Assembly: GCF_943914615.1 (NCBI RefSeq)
Contig: NZ_CALUCS010000016.1
Location: forward strand, 1-50,428
Source: an uncultured Corynebacterium sp.
GTDB lineage: Bacteria > Actinomycetota > Actinomycetes > Mycobacteriales > Mycobacteriaceae
Reading direction: 5' to 3'
Length of the DNA stretch: 50,428 nt
Shown here: positions 7,330 through 15,841 of the stretch, piece by piece
Layout: each line of letters begins with the position of its first letter
Position numbering within the stretch: position 1 is the stretch's first letter
Position numbers and translations under genes: made by a program
Notes under the pieces: generated by a model
Told to the model about the DNA's origin: nothing
The model's input: the letters and a program-made list of their open reading frames with translations, nothing else
The model's database searches: none

Positions 7330-9218
7330 AGCTTCTCCGCGTAACCCACGACGGTCCGGGCGACGGTCTCCACGTCCAGGCCCAGCTCCTCGAGCACCTC
7401 GCCGCGCGAGGCATGCGCCAGAAACTCTTGCGGTACGCCCAGGTTGCGGACGGGCACGTCGATGCCTGCCTGGGACAGGTCGTAGTGCAGACGGCTACCC
7501 GCTCCGCCGTGCACGCCATTGTCCTCGATCGTGACGACGAGGTCGAAGTCGCGGGCGAGCTCCAGCAAGCTATCCGCAGTGGGAACTACCCAGTGGGGAT
7601 CCACGACGGTGGCGGAGAAGTTGGCGTCACAAAGAGCCTGCGCAGCGCCTAGAGCCTGGTCCGTAAGAGCTCCGAAAGAGACAATGAGCACGCGCCCCTC
7701 GGTCTGCTCGCCGCCCTGCTCGAACAGCACGTCGTAGTCGGCTTCTTCTCGGACCGCGGGCACATCTGCGGGAGCGTTGCCCTTCGGGAAGCGCACAACG
7801 GTCGGAGCGTCGTCGATGGCCACTGCACGGTCGAGGGCCAGCTCCAGGGTGTGGGCGTCGCGCGGGGCGGCGACGTGGATGCCGGGGACGATGCCGGTGA
7901 TCGACAGGTCCCACATGCCGTTGTGGCTCGCGCCGTCGGAGCCGGTGATGCCCGCACGGTCAAGGACGAGGGTGACGCCCAGCTTCAGCAGGGCAACATC
8001 CATCAAAAGCTGGTCGAATGCGCGGTTGAGGAACGTCGAGTAGACGGCCACCACCGGATGCAGACCACCGAGAGCCAAACCGGCGGCGGAGGTCACCGCG
8101 TGCTGCTCGGCAATGCCAACGTCGTAGGTGCGGCTGGGGTGCGCCTTGGCGAAGTCGGCCAAGCCAGTCGGTCCAGCCATGGCGGCGGTGATGGCCACGA
8201 TGTCTTCGCGCTGGTTGGCAATGTCGATCAGATGGTTAGAGAACACCTTGGTCCAACTGATCGCGCCCTCGGTCTTCTTCGCCATCGACTCACCGGTGAT
8301 CGGGTCGATCACGCCGGTGGAGTGCATCTGGTCAGCCTCGTCCTGCTCGGCGGGGTCGAAGCCCTTGCCCTTCTGAGTCACAGTGTGGACGATCACCGGG
8401 CCACCGTAGTCCTTGGCGTAACGTAGGGCGTTCTCAACCTGCTTCAGGTCGTGGCCATCGACGGGACCGATGTACTTCAGCCCCAGCTCCGGGAACATCT
8501 CGTGCGGAATGACCGTGTGCTTCACGCCCTCCTTAAGACCGTGAATCACCTGGAAGGCGCGGTCGCCCACCCAGCCCATACGGCCCAGGGCGTTCTTGCC
8601 CGTATCCATCACCCGGTCGTACATCGGCTGCAGGCGCAGGGCGGCAAGGTTTTCAGCCAGGCCGCCGATAGTGGGCGAATAGGAGCGACCGTTGTCGTTG
8701 ACAACGATAACCAGACTGCGGTTCTTCGCAGCGGCGATATTGTTCAGCGCCTCCCACGTCATGCCACCGGTCAGTGCGCCGTCGCCGACTAGGGCGACGA
8801 CATGGCGGTGGACCTGGCCGGTCAGCTCGAAAGCCTTGGCCAGACCATCTGCGTAAGACAGCGAGGCAGAAGCGTGGGAGGACTCGGTCCAGTCGTGGGG
8901 GGACTCCGCGCGATCTGGGTAGCCGGAAAGCCCGTCCTTCTGACGCAGCGTGTCGAAAAGATCCCGTCTACCCGTCAGGATCTTATGCACGTAGGACTGG
9001 TGGCCGGTGTCGAAAATCAACGGATCCGAAGGCGAGTCGAATACCCGGTGCATAGCGATCGTCAGCTCGACAACGCCCAGGTTTGGTCCCAGGTGGCCAC
9101 CGGTTGCGGAGACCTTCTGGATAAGAAACTCGCGGATCTCCGCGGCCAGCTGCTCTAGCTGGATTGTGTCCAGCCCCTTGAGGTCAGCGGGCGAAGATAC
9201 CTTGTCGAGAATTCCCAT
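7326..9218 (-). CDS. dxs: 1-deoxy-D-xylulose-5-phosphate synthase
   Basis: This 630-residue thiamine-diphosphate enzyme condenses pyruvate and glyceraldehyde 3-phosphate, opening the MEP isoprenoid pathway. Products feed menaquinone and the decaprenyl-phosphate carrier used by enzymes such as AftC. Motifs seen are GGHLGPNLGVVELT, FDTGHQSYVHK, the ThDP GDGALTGG...NN motif (about residues 143-170), the IAEQHAV catalytic Glu near residue 370, and the DRAGITGSDGASHNGMWD loop. ATG 9218 is preceded by GGAGAAGAG. A candidate promoter lies at 9272-9299. Confidence 0.97.
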   Translation of the reverse strand: MGILDKVSSPADLKGLDTIQLEQLAAEIREFLIQKVSATGGHLGPNLGVVELTIAMHRVFDSPSDPLIFDTGHQSYVHKILTGRRDLFDTLRQKDGLSGYPDRAESPHDWTESSHASASLSYADGLAKAFELTGQVHRHVVALVGDGALTGGMTWEALNNIAAAKNRSLVIVVNDNGRSYSPTIGGLAENLAALRLQPMYDRVMDTGKNALGRMGWVGDRAFQVIHGLKEGVKHTVIPHEMFPELGLKYIGPVDGHDLKQVENALRYAKDYGGPVIVHTVTQKGKGFDPAEQDEADQMHSTGVIDPITGESMAKKTEGAISWTKVFSNHLIDIANQREDIVAITAAMAGPTGLADFAKAHPSRTYDVGIAEQHAVTSAAGLALGGLHPVVAVYSTFLNRAFDQLLMDVALLKLGVTLVLDRAGITGSDGASHNGMWDLSITGIVPGIHVAAPRDAHTLELALDRAVAIDDAPTVVRFPKGNAPADVPAVREEADYDVLFEQGGEQTEGRVLIVSFGALTDQALGAAQALCDANFSATVVDPHWVVPTADSLLELARDFDLVVTIEDNGVHGGAGSRLHYDLSQAGIDVPVRNLGVPQEFLAHASRGEVLEELGLDVETVARTVVGYAEKL

Positions 9219-9271
9219 GTGAAACTACTCTTCTCCGTCCTCATGTCTCGCGCCGAATGATATGTCCGTCC

Positions 9272-9299
9272 ATTCTAACTGCGCCCAAGTGTTTTGAAA
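9272..9299 (-). promoter_or_regulatory. Candidate dxs promoter
   Basis: On the minus strand TTTCAA (9299-9294) and TAGAAT (9277-9272) are separated by 16 nt. The -10 is a good actinobacterial match and the -35 is weak. The leader would be about 50 nt and contains a GGAGAAGAG ribosome binding site. Confidence 0.5.
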
Positions 9300-9316
9300 G
9301 AATCCCTCACCGGTTG

Positions 9317-10684
9317 CTAGGAGCCCGCGCGCCCGCTTCGGTCTGGAACTAGATATGCCAGCAGCTCTACGTGGTGATTCAAACCAAACGCATCCACCAC
9401 GCACAGCTCCTTGATTGCGTAGCCATTGTCGACCCAGGCGGCAAGGTCGCGGGCGGCAGTGGCCGGGTCGCACCCTACGTGCACGACGTGCCGTGGGCGA
9501 GCCTTGGCGATATCAGCGACGGTCTGTGTGCCCGCACCTGTGCGCGGCGGATCAAGAACCACTGCGTGCAGGGAACCGCCGCGTGCCAGTTGGGGAACTT
9601 GGCCCGCCACATCGCCACCGACGAACTCGACATTATCGATGCCAGCCGTCGCCAGGGCCTGCGCCCCCGCCACGCTGGCGCTACCGGCCACGTCCACACA
9701 CACCACGCGGTCGGCCTTGCGGGATAGTGCCGCGCTGAATACTCCAGCGCCGCCGTACAAATCCCACGCGATCGACTGCTTAGGATTTGCCCCTTGGGAC
9801 TTCTCCCCCTGTGCTACCGGCGGAATGTGGCGGGCGATCCAGGCGGAGTAGAACTCCGGCGCTGCGTGGTGGGCCTGCCAGAAGTCCTGCACCTGGCTCT
9901 CCCACTGCACGTCGAATTCCCGGTCGAGGCCAAGCCCGAAGTGCACGGTGCGGGAAACTGTGGGAAGCTCGCCCGCGCTGCCAGTTGATGCGCCGTCAGA
10001 TGAGCCAAATGCCTCGACCCGCACGTCGGAGGACTTTCCCTGCACCTGCACCATCTTGCGGGTGCCGTCATCTGCCACGGCAACAGCGATCTCGGAGTTG
10101 GGCACCAAGCTTCCGGCTTCTCGCAGCTGCTCGATCTCTTCCGCCAGCCCTTCTCGCAGGGCTTCGCTCCACTGCGCACAGGGGTGCTCTACGGGCACCA
10201 CCTGGTGCGAGCCACGGGCGCGCTGGCCAACATTGCCCTCCCCGTCCACGGCCAAACGCACGCGTGTGCGCGAGCCTGCGAAAGGCTGCAGACTCTCGGC
10301 ATTGATGGTGACTGTCTGCAATGCTTCGGCGTCGATCTTGCCTACGCGAGCCAACTGGTCCAGCACTACCTGCTTCTTATAGTCCAGCGCCCCGGCAGCG
10401 TCCACGAAATCTAGGTCGCAGCATCCCGCCCCGGCCCGCGCTGCCGGGCATACCGGGGCAACGCGGTGGAGACTCGGCTGCCCAATGGCCACAGCCTCAC
10501 CGTTGCGGAAACCCTTCTTGGACTTCGAGTTCCGCGCCGGATCGAGCGCCACCGTGACATCTTTTTCGCCCGGTAGGCCTCCGCGCACGAATACGATTTG
10601 CCCGTCCAGCCGGCCAATTACGGTGCCGCCGTTCGCCGGCCCTGCCAGGTCGATCACTACTTCTTCATTCTTAGTGACGCCCAT
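9317..10684 (-). CDS. TrmA/RumA-type RNA 5-methyluridine methyltransferase
   Basis: The 455-residue class I SAM-dependent RNA methyltransferase is syntenic with M. tuberculosis Rv2689c. An N-terminal TRAM-like RNA-binding region (about 5-65) precedes a Cys-containing segment, then the SAM-binding WDLYGGAGVFSAAL motif, the VVLDPPRTGAG motif and the HVGCDPATAARDLAAW segment carrying the catalytic Cys. The usual Fe-S pattern (C..C-GG-C) is compressed here to CPAARAGAGCCDL, with two adjacent Cys, so an intact cluster is uncertain. The target could be rRNA or tRNA. It overlaps the DUF3159 gene by 14 bases and ends the dut-DUF3710-DUF3159 run. Confidence 0.87.
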   Translation of the reverse strand: MGVTKNEEVVIDLAGPANGGTVIGRLDGQIVFVRGGLPGEKDVTVALDPARNSKSKKGFRNGEAVAIGQPSLHRVAPVCPAARAGAGCCDLDFVDAAGALDYKKQVVLDQLARVGKIDAEALQTVTINAESLQPFAGSRTRVRLAVDGEGNVGQRARGSHQVVPVEHPCAQWSEALREGLAEEIEQLREAGSLVPNSEIAVAVADDGTRKMVQVQGKSSDVRVEAFGSSDGASTGSAGELPTVSRTVHFGLGLDREFDVQWESQVQDFWQAHHAAPEFYSAWIARHIPPVAQGEKSQGANPKQSIAWDLYGGAGVFSAALSRKADRVVCVDVAGSASVAGAQALATAGIDNVEFVGGDVAGQVPQLARGGSLHAVVLDPPRTGAGTQTVADIAKARPRHVVHVGCDPATAARDLAAWVDNGYAIKELCVVDAFGLNHHVELLAYLVPDRSGRAGS

Positions 10685-11429
10685 CGGCCTCCACCTCTTC
10701 GTTGCCTTCCTCTACGCTTTCCGCTTCGACCTGCTCTAGGTCTTGCGCGTCATCCGTGCCTTCTGGCTCTTGCGTGTCTTCGAGCGGTTTCTCCAGGTGC
10801 CGCCCCTCTGCATGGTTCGCTGCCTTCACCGCCCACACGGTAACCGCCACCGCCACTAGAGTCAGGGGCCATCCCATTGCGATGCGGGTGTAGCCGAGGG
10901 CGTCAGTCTTATCGCCAGCGTAGAGCCACTGCTGGACGGCGAAGCGGGCGAAGAACACCACGGCCCACGCAAGGGTGGCGATGTTGAAGGCCCGCACTGC
11001 TCGGCGATTCGTGCGCCAACGGTGATCGTCACCATTAATTCCGCGCCATACCGCGCCGACCAGTGGCCAGCGCAAGAAGATCGAAATGATCGATGCGATG
11101 CCCGCCACCAGCGAGTACCAGATGCCGTAGGCGAAGTATCCCTTCGCGTCCCCCATGATCCAGGCAATCGCTGCGCACAGCGCGACCGCGAGGAAGCCGG
11201 AGATCGCCGGCTGCAGGTTCTCCTTGCGAGCCATGCGCCACACAAGGATCAACACCGCAACTGCCAGCGCGGAAATCAGCGCGGGCGTCAGACCCCACTG
11301 GCTGTTCACCGGCACCAGAACCAGCACCGGCAACGTGGAGGAGACCAGTCCAGACAGGCCACCCATCTGCTCCAGCAGGGTCCCCTGAGCTGCATCGCCG
11401 CCCTGTTGCGGCTCTGTCTTTCCTGCCAT
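10671..11429 (-). CDS. DUF3159 integral membrane protein
   Basis: This 252-residue protein of unknown function has about five to six predicted membrane helices between residues 30 and 205, for example VLVLVPVNSQWGLTPALISA and LVAVAVTVWAVKAA. A highly acidic tail follows (residues 215-252, rich in Glu and Asp). The family is actinobacterial; the M. tuberculosis counterpart appears to be Rv2693c, also near a DUF3710 gene. The start and the DUF3710 stop share bases (TAATG), indicating translational coupling. It overlaps the downstream methyltransferase by 14 bases. Confidence 0.85.
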   Translation of the reverse strand: MAGKTEPQQGGDAAQGTLLEQMGGLSGLVSSTLPVLVLVPVNSQWGLTPALISALAVAVLILVWRMARKENLQPAISGFLAVALCAAIAWIMGDAKGYFAYGIWYSLVAGIASIISIFLRWPLVGAVWRGINGDDHRWRTNRRAVRAFNIATLAWAVVFFARFAVQQWLYAGDKTDALGYTRIAMGWPLTLVAVAVTVWAVKAANHAEGRHLEKPLEDTQEPEGTDDAQDLEQVEAESVEEGNEEVEADGRH

Positions 11430-12121
11430 TACTGCAGATCCTCGCCCAGGTTCCGGGTGGCTCCCTGGGATTCGGCATTCTGACGATGGGCCAGCTCCTG
11501 CAGCTGCTCCTGCAGAGCATCCGCCATGGCCTGTGGCATCAACACCGGCAAAGGCTGGCCGGCCGGAATTGGATCGCTACCGCGGCGAATAAAGGTACGC
11601 GCAATGATCTCCCGCGCGACCTTGGCGAGCTCATCGGCCTTGGACTTCTCACCGGCCAAGGTCGCCCGGAACATCCAACGCGGTCCGTTCACGCCGATCA
11701 GGCGCATCTGCCCCTCACCGGCCACCGCGCAAATTTCCTGCCCCCACGGGCCGTCCTCGACGTGAACGTCCAAGCCATCCTTCGTCATGCCCGCGACTGT
11801 TTCCTCAACAGACTCGGTCCACAGGTCGCCGTTTCGCGGTGCGGCGAAGGCGATCGGGGTGATGCGCCCACCATCGATCTCGAGGTGGATCATCTGGGGG
11901 CCATCCGGGCCCATATCCACCTTCACCTCACCGCCGTGCGGCACCGGAATAAGCATTGATCCCAGATCCAACGCACCGGTGGCAAAATCCGAGAAGTCGA
12001 AGTCCTGGAAGTTCACCGTGTCGCCGTCAAACGGGCCAAAGTCGTTCTCCGGCTGATCCTGCTGCGGCTGAGCGACTTCCTCGGCCGGGTTCTTGTCGTT
12101 TTTATTCTTACGCCCAAACAT
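11429..12121 (-). CDS. DUF3710 family protein
   Basis: This 230-residue soluble protein has an acidic, charged N-terminal 30 residues (Lys/Asn then Glu/Gln/Asp) and a DUF3710 core. The core includes GDLWTESVEETVAGMTKDG and GVNGPRWMFRATLAGE (about residues 97-150), and the C-terminus is rich in Gln and Glu. The function is unknown. In M. tuberculosis the family member Rv2696c likewise lies just downstream of dut. ATG 12121 has GGAG 7 nt upstream. A TAGATT -10-like box on the minus strand (12151-12156) may provide a second promoter besides that of dut. Confidence 0.85.
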   Translation of the reverse strand: MFGRKNKNDKNPAEEVAQPQQDQPENDFGPFDGDTVNFQDFDFSDFATGALDLGSMLIPVPHGGEVKVDMGPDGPQMIHLEIDGGRITPIAFAAPRNGDLWTESVEETVAGMTKDGLDVHVEDGPWGQEICAVAGEGQMRLIGVNGPRWMFRATLAGEKSKADELAKVAREIIARTFIRRGSDPIPAGQPLPVLMPQAMADALQEQLQELAHRQNAESQGATRNLGEDLQ

Positions 12122-12203
12122 CCCAAAACTCCGTCTTCTGTTGGCTTCTTAATCTACTTCAAGTGATGCTACGTGCAGCTATGTGCTGCTCAATACAGTC
12201 GCC

Positions 12204-12680
12204 TTACACTCCGGTGGACCCGTACCCGGACTCGCCCCGCGCAGTCTCTCCCAATTGCTCTACGCTCTCGACCTCTTCGACACCGCACAGGCTGACTTCC
12301 TGCACCAGCAACTGCGCAATTCGCTCGCCGCGTGTCAGCTCAATGGGCTGTTCAGGATCCAGGTTAATCAGGCATACCTTGATCTCCCCGCGGTAGTCCG
12401 CATCGATCGTCCCCGGGGCGTTAACGATGGAAAGCCCCTTCTTCAGTGCGAGCCCACTACGCGGGTGCACCAAACCCACCGTGCCTACGGGCAATGCGAT
12501 CGCAATGCCAGTCCCTACAAGCTCTCGGTGACCAGGGGCAATGGTCACATCCTGAGCTGTGTAGAGGTCGATGCCGGCATCCGTCGGGTGGGCGCGTCGC
12601 GGCAAGGGCAGCTCCTTGTCTAAGCGAACGATGCGCAGCGGGGCGTCATTTCCATCTAGTCCATTTTGCTTAAAGGTCAC
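12204..12680 (-). CDS. dut: dUTP diphosphatase
   Basis: The 158-residue trimeric dUTPase hydrolyses dUTP to dUMP and PPi, keeping uracil out of DNA and feeding thymidylate synthesis. All five motifs are visible: AGIDLYTAQD, HPRSGLALKKG, GTIDADYRGEIKV (catalytic Asp), GERIAQLLV, and the C-terminal RGESGYGSTG, where family members usually read RGxGGFGSTG. I chose GTG 12680 because the reading frame extends 25 codons further upstream but those residues are not conserved-looking, and a TAGTCT -10 box lies 8 nt before this GTG. Confidence 0.95.
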   Translation of the reverse strand: MTFKQNGLDGNDAPLRIVRLDKELPLPRRAHPTDAGIDLYTAQDVTIAPGHRELVGTGIAIALPVGTVGLVHPRSGLALKKGLSIVNAPGTIDADYRGEIKVCLINLDPEQPIELTRGERIAQLLVQEVSLCGVEEVESVEQLGETARGESGYGSTGV

Positions 12681-12688
12681 GGTCTCCA

Positions 12689-12694
12689 AGACTA
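12689..12694 (-). promoter_or_regulatory. -10 box of dut (leaderless)
   Basis: On the minus strand TAGTCT is followed by 8 nt and GTG 12680. It lies about 40 bp from the opposing -10 of the DUF3093 gene, so the two promoters are back to back. Confidence 0.45.
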
Positions 12695-12736
12695 CAAGTA
12701 CCCAACCGAAGTTACGATGTTCGAAACCCCACGGGC

Positions 12737-12742
12737 TAGAAT
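12737..12742 (+). promoter_or_regulatory. -10 box of the DUF3093 gene
   Basis: TAGAAT lies about 47 bp before the chosen TTG start. AGGAG at 12776-12780 is the ribosome binding site and decides the start (8-nt spacing to TTG 12789). Confidence 0.5.
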
Positions 12743-12788
12743 TACTAGACAGCACGCAAAGCGAACCGAACTATCAGGAGTTATTCAA

Positions 12789-13274
12789 TTGGCATCGGAC
12801 GTTCAGCAGGAAAAGCTGCTGTATTCGGAGCACCAGCGCGTACCCCTAGTGTGGTGGCTGTTCGCCGCGGGCGTAGTCGCGATCATTGCGTGGCAGGCGC
12901 AGATGGGTCGTCCGATGTGGGCCTTCTACGTCGCCCTCGTAATCTCCGGTGCGCTGGCCGTATGGGCATTGATCTACTTCTCCCGCACGAAGGTGGAAGT
13001 CAGGGAAGATAGCTCCGGCGAGCGGTGGCTGCACGTCGGGCCGGCAAAGCTGCCCGCAAGCGTGGTTAGCCGCAGCTTGGTTATTCCCCCTACCGCCAAG
13101 CGCGCAGCAATGGGCCGCCAGTTGGATCCGGCTGCTTATGTCGTGCACAAAAATTGGATCCCGACGATGGCGATGCTCGTCCTGGACGACCCGGACGACC
13201 CCACCCCCTATTGGCTGATCTCCACCAAGGAACCTCAGGAAGTTCTGGAGACGCTTGGTCGCCCGATCTACTAA
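12789..13274 (+). CDS. DUF3093 family membrane protein
   Basis: This 161-residue protein of unknown function has two adjacent membrane helices near the N-terminus (VWWLFAAGVVAIIAWQA and MWAFYVALVISGALAVWALIYF, about residues 18-60), followed by a cytoplasmic beta-rich domain. The family is actinobacterial (Rv2698 in M. tuberculosis, likewise divergent from dut). The frame is open for 41 codons upstream, including two ATG codons. TTG 12789 is preferred because it alone has AGGAG at ideal spacing and the preceding segment overlaps the dut promoter. The C-terminal PTPYWLISTKEPQEVLETL is well ordered and probably part of the domain. Confidence 0.82.
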   Translation: MASDVQQEKLLYSEHQRVPLVWWLFAAGVVAIIAWQAQMGRPMWAFYVALVISGALAVWALIYFSRTKVEVREDSSGERWLHVGPAKLPASVVSRSLVIPPTAKRAAMGRQLDPAAYVVHKNWIPTMAMLVLDDPDDPTPYWLISTKEPQEVLETLGRPIY

Positions 13275-13320
13275 GGCAGACTGCTAGGCAGAGTAGTACA
13301 GCTTAATCAGCTTAAGCAGC

Positions 13321-13620
13321 CTAAGCACAGTCCTTGCAGATGTACTCGCCGTCGGCGACGGTTTCTGCGATGCAGCTGCGGTGCTGAACCAGGAAGCAGA
13401 CGCTACAGGTGAATTCGTCGCTCTGGCGCGGGATCACGGAGCCGGACAGCTCTTCGCCGGACAGATCCGCCATGGGTACGTCGAAGGGCTCGACGATCTC
13501 TCCATCATCCGTATCGGAAACGGACGGCTCGGCCTTCTCGGCGGCCTTCAGGCCCTCCAGAGAGTCGGTCTCGATGTCGTCTTCGGAACGTCGGCGCGGC
13601 GCGTCGTAGTCAGTGGCCAT
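13321..13620 (-). CDS. DUF4193 zinc-ribbon protein
   Basis: The 99-residue acidic protein starts MATDYDAPRRRSEDD and ends in a Cys4 zinc-ribbon-like module (CSVC...CIAETVADGEYICKDC). The family is conserved across actinobacteria at this place (Rv2699c); the function is unknown and nucleic-acid or RNA polymerase binding is only a guess. ATG 13620 has AAGGA 8 nt upstream. It converges with the DUF3093 gene, 46 bp apart, and lies downstream of suhB beyond a terminator-like hairpin. Confidence 0.87.
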   Translation of the reverse strand: MATDYDAPRRRSEDDIETDSLEGLKAAEKAEPSVSDTDDGEIVEPFDVPMADLSGEELSGSVIPRQSDEFTCSVCFLVQHRSCIAETVADGEYICKDCA

Positions 13621-13664
13621 TAGGGGTCCTTACTTACGTCGGTTGTGTCGATCAGATGGAGTGC

Positions 13665-13687
13665 AAAACAGCCAGCGGGACTGGCTG
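13665..13687 (-). terminator. Terminator of suhB
   Basis: CAGCCAG (13669-13675) and CTGGCTG (13681-13687) form a 7-bp stem with a 5-nt loop. Reading the minus strand, the stem is followed by TTTT. It lies 112 bp after the suhB stop and before the DUF4193 gene. Confidence 0.6.
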
Positions 13688-13798
13688 AAAATTGCCTTAA
13701 CTCGTCTCACTGTTCGCGGATCCTAGAGCACATGTACACCCCTTGTCACTTTCACGCGCGCTCTGGCGCCCGATTGGGGCAAAAGGATCCCCCCGTGG

Positions 13799-14794
13799 CT
13801 ATTCCACCAGCAGTTCAGCCAGTTCCGCAGCCACCCCCGGCTTCACTGCCAAGACAAGCGCCTTCTCCTCCTTCGTCACGTCGTAATCCGGGGCCACGCT
13901 GATGGCTCCGGCACGCGCGGCAATCAGGCACCCCGCCGCGTGATCCCACGGACCCAACCCGTGTTCAAAGTAAGCATCTACTTCCCCGCTGGCCACGCGA
14001 CACAGGTCCAGTGCCGCCGAACCGATCCGTCGAATATCGCGAACCTTCGGCAGCAGGCGGGTCAGCCGTTCCGCCTGGCGGCGGCGATCTTCAGCCACGT
14101 ACGAAAAGCCGGTAGCAACCAGCGCCTTCCCCAGCGCTCTGTCGGGCGCTGTCGCGCGCTCTATCGGTTCCACGATCAGGGTGTCGACCCCGGGGGCGTT
14201 GGCTTTCCAGCGGCGCGCCGGCCCGCCTGCGTGTGCCACATAGGCCACCTGTGCAGTCACATCTACCACCACGCCGGCTACTGGCTGGCCATCTACCACT
14301 GCGGCAATACTCACGGCGTAGGCCGGAACCCCGTAGAGAAAGTTCACTGTTCCATCGATCGGGTCGACGATCCATAGAACTTCCCCCGGGCCGCTGGCTT
14401 CACGGCTCAGCCCGCCTTCCTCTCCGAGCACGCGGGACCCCGGCACTCGGGCCAACAGCTGCTCCATAATGAGATTCTCGCTGGCCTGGTCTACCTCCGT
14501 CACGGGATCTACCTCGGAGGTCTTCGTCCCCACCACGCCGACGTGACCATGCTCGTCGGCCAATTCGGCCCGGCGGCGTCGAATAAGAGCGGCCGCCTCG
14601 AGTGCCACCTCGAGCGCTGTTTCCTCCAGGCCGGCGGGGCTAAGGGTTTTTTCGCTTTGGGACGCCCGAGCCTCCCCCGCCGTCGACACCTCGTCAAACA
14701 CTCTCAAGGATGCCCGCTCGGGCTGTGCGTGCTGCAGAATCGCTGCTACCTCACGCGCCTTTGCGCTCAAATCTGCTGAACCTGTGGTTTCCAT
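13799..14794 (-). CDS. suhB: Inositol monophosphatase family protein (SuhB type)
   Basis: This 331-residue phosphatase has the GEEGG (residues 159-163 region) and WIVDPIDGTVNF metal-binding motifs and the second family motif GPWDHAAGCLIA. Substrates are probably inositol 1-phosphate or related sugar phosphates, relevant to phosphatidylinositol and mycothiol supply. About 50 N-terminal residues precede the family core, so the protein is somewhat longer than usual. ATG 14794 has GGTGGAG four nt upstream. The frame stays open far upstream but overlaps divergent ppgK. The M. tuberculosis orthologue (Rv2701c) also diverges from ppgK. Confidence 0.9.
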   Translation of the reverse strand: METTGSADLSAKAREVAAILQHAQPERASLRVFDEVSTAGEARASQSEKTLSPAGLEETALEVALEAAALIRRRRAELADEHGHVGVVGTKTSEVDPVTEVDQASENLIMEQLLARVPGSRVLGEEGGLSREASGPGEVLWIVDPIDGTVNFLYGVPAYAVSIAAVVDGQPVAGVVVDVTAQVAYVAHAGGPARRWKANAPGVDTLIVEPIERATAPDRALGKALVATGFSYVAEDRRRQAERLTRLLPKVRDIRRIGSAALDLCRVASGEVDAYFEHGLGPWDHAAGCLIAARAGAISVAPDYDVTKEEKALVLAVKPGVAAELAELLVE

Positions 14795-14835
14795 GGTCTC
14801 CACCTTGCCATTCTTGACCGTTCTTGACAGCCACC

Positions 14836-14863
14836 CTTGCTGCCGAGCGCAGCCGAATATATT
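14836..14863 (+). promoter_or_regulatory. Candidate ppgK promoter
   Basis: CTTGCT (14836-14841) and TATATT (14858-14863) are 16 nt apart. AAGG at 14865-14868 supports the ATG at 14876. Confidence 0.45.
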
Positions 14864-14875
14864 CAAGGTAGTGTT

Positions 14876-15655
14876 ATGGGCATGACTGAGGACAAGGCAG
14901 AACAGAACCTGAGTTTTGGCGTAGACATCGGTGGATCCGGTGTGAAAGGCGCCGTTGTAGACCTCAACACCGGCGGGCTGGTCACCGAGCGTTTTAAGAT
15001 CCTCACCCCAAAGCCCTCCACCCCGGACGCCGTGGCGGAGGTCGTGCGCAAGCTGATGGACATGGCCGAGTGGGACGGACCGGTGGGCGTAACGGTACCC
15101 GCCGTAGTCAAGGACCAGAAGGCTCGCACCGCGGCGAACATCGATAAGTCGTGGATCGATACCGATATGCAGGAGCTGTTCAAGCGCCACCTCGGCGAGA
15201 GGGAAATCGCTGTTCTTAATGACGCCGACGCAGCCGGCCTGGCCGAGGTGAAGTACGGCGAGGAGAGTGCGAAGCAAGGCGCAGTTCTGATGCTTACCTT
15301 CGGAACCGGCATCGGCTCGGCCATGCTGTGTGATGGCCACCTGTTCCCCAACTCCGAGCTCGGCCACCTGCCGCACGACGAGAACGGTGACGTCGAGTGG
15401 TATGCCAGCTCCGCAGCGAAGGATCGCGAAGAGTTGTCCTATAAGAAGTGGGCTGCTCGCGTGGATGAGGTTCTCCACGCCTACAGCGCCCTGTTTAGCC
15501 CGAGGACCTTTATCGTCGGCGGCGGCATTTCTCGCAAGGCTGACAAATGGGTTCCCCTGTTGACCGTCGAAGAAAACGTCATCCCGGCGAAGTTGCGCAA
15601 CCAGGCGGGCATTATCGGCGCTGCAATGGCCGTGCAGGATGGCATCAAGCCTTAG
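14876..15655 (+). CDS. ppgK: Polyphosphate glucokinase
   Basis: The 259-residue ROK-family kinase phosphorylates glucose with polyphosphate or ATP. Motifs are FGVDIGGSGVKGAVVD (phosphate loop), the TFGTGIGSAM second phosphate motif, and the PNSELGHLPH stretch typical of polyphosphate glucokinases. ATG 14876 has AAGG 7 nt before it; ATG 14882 is two codons later. The order suhB / ppgK / sigA matches M. tuberculosis. In an organism with no visible phosphotransferase genes near sugR, PpgK may be a main route for making glucose 6-phosphate; that is inference. Confidence 0.95.
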   Translation: MGMTEDKAEQNLSFGVDIGGSGVKGAVVDLNTGGLVTERFKILTPKPSTPDAVAEVVRKLMDMAEWDGPVGVTVPAVVKDQKARTAANIDKSWIDTDMQELFKRHLGEREIAVLNDADAAGLAEVKYGEESAKQGAVLMLTFGTGIGSAMLCDGHLFPNSELGHLPHDENGDVEWYASSAAKDREELSYKKWAARVDEVLHAYSALFSPRTFIVGGGISRKADKWVPLLTVEENVIPAKLRNQAGIIGAAMAVQDGIKP

Positions 15656-15668
15656 TATTCGCTAGAAA

Positions 15669-15696
15669 GCAACCGCTGTATCCCCGGGATGGTTGC
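15669..15696. terminator. Interrupted hairpin between ppgK and sigA
   Basis: GCAACC (15669-15674) pairs with GGTTGC (15691-15696), with an inner ATCC/GGAT stem. It has no U-tract. It lies just after ppgK and may end that transcript. Its right arm overlaps the possible -35 of sigA. Confidence 0.35.
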
Positions 15697-15724
15697 AACG
15701 CCGTGCTGATATTTGAGTTATAAT
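15693..15724 (+). promoter_or_regulatory. sigA promoter
   Basis: A perfect TATAAT at 15719-15724 is the strongest -10 in the area. The best -35 (TTGCAA, 15693-15698) is 20 nt away, longer than ideal. Transcription from here would give a leader of about 150 nt. Confidence 0.6.
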
Positions 15725-15744
15725 GGGCGGTCGATTAGTACAGC

Positions 15745-15841
15745 AGGGGTTTCGACGCCCCTCCTAAACCATCGGTTGCGGGTATGCCGCAACCCGGTGC
15801 ACCCTAATTCCTTTTCGGAATGTGGCCTTATAGGGCGGCCA
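15745..15841 (+). other. Structured 5' leader of sigA (four hairpins)
   Basis: Four hairpins follow one another: AGGGG/CCCCT (15745-15762), GGTTGCGG/CCGCAACC (15774-15794, 8 bp, 5-nt loop), ATTCC/GGAAT (15807-15821) and TGGCC/GGCCA (15823-15841). No U-tract follows, and I do not recognise a known riboswitch class. The last stem ends 37 nt before the GTG start of sigA. Confidence 0.5.

Noticed and set aside
14795..15478. Upstream extension of the suhB frame across ppgK
   Set aside because: It is antisense to ppgK. The IMPase core and the GGTGGAG site place the start at 14794.
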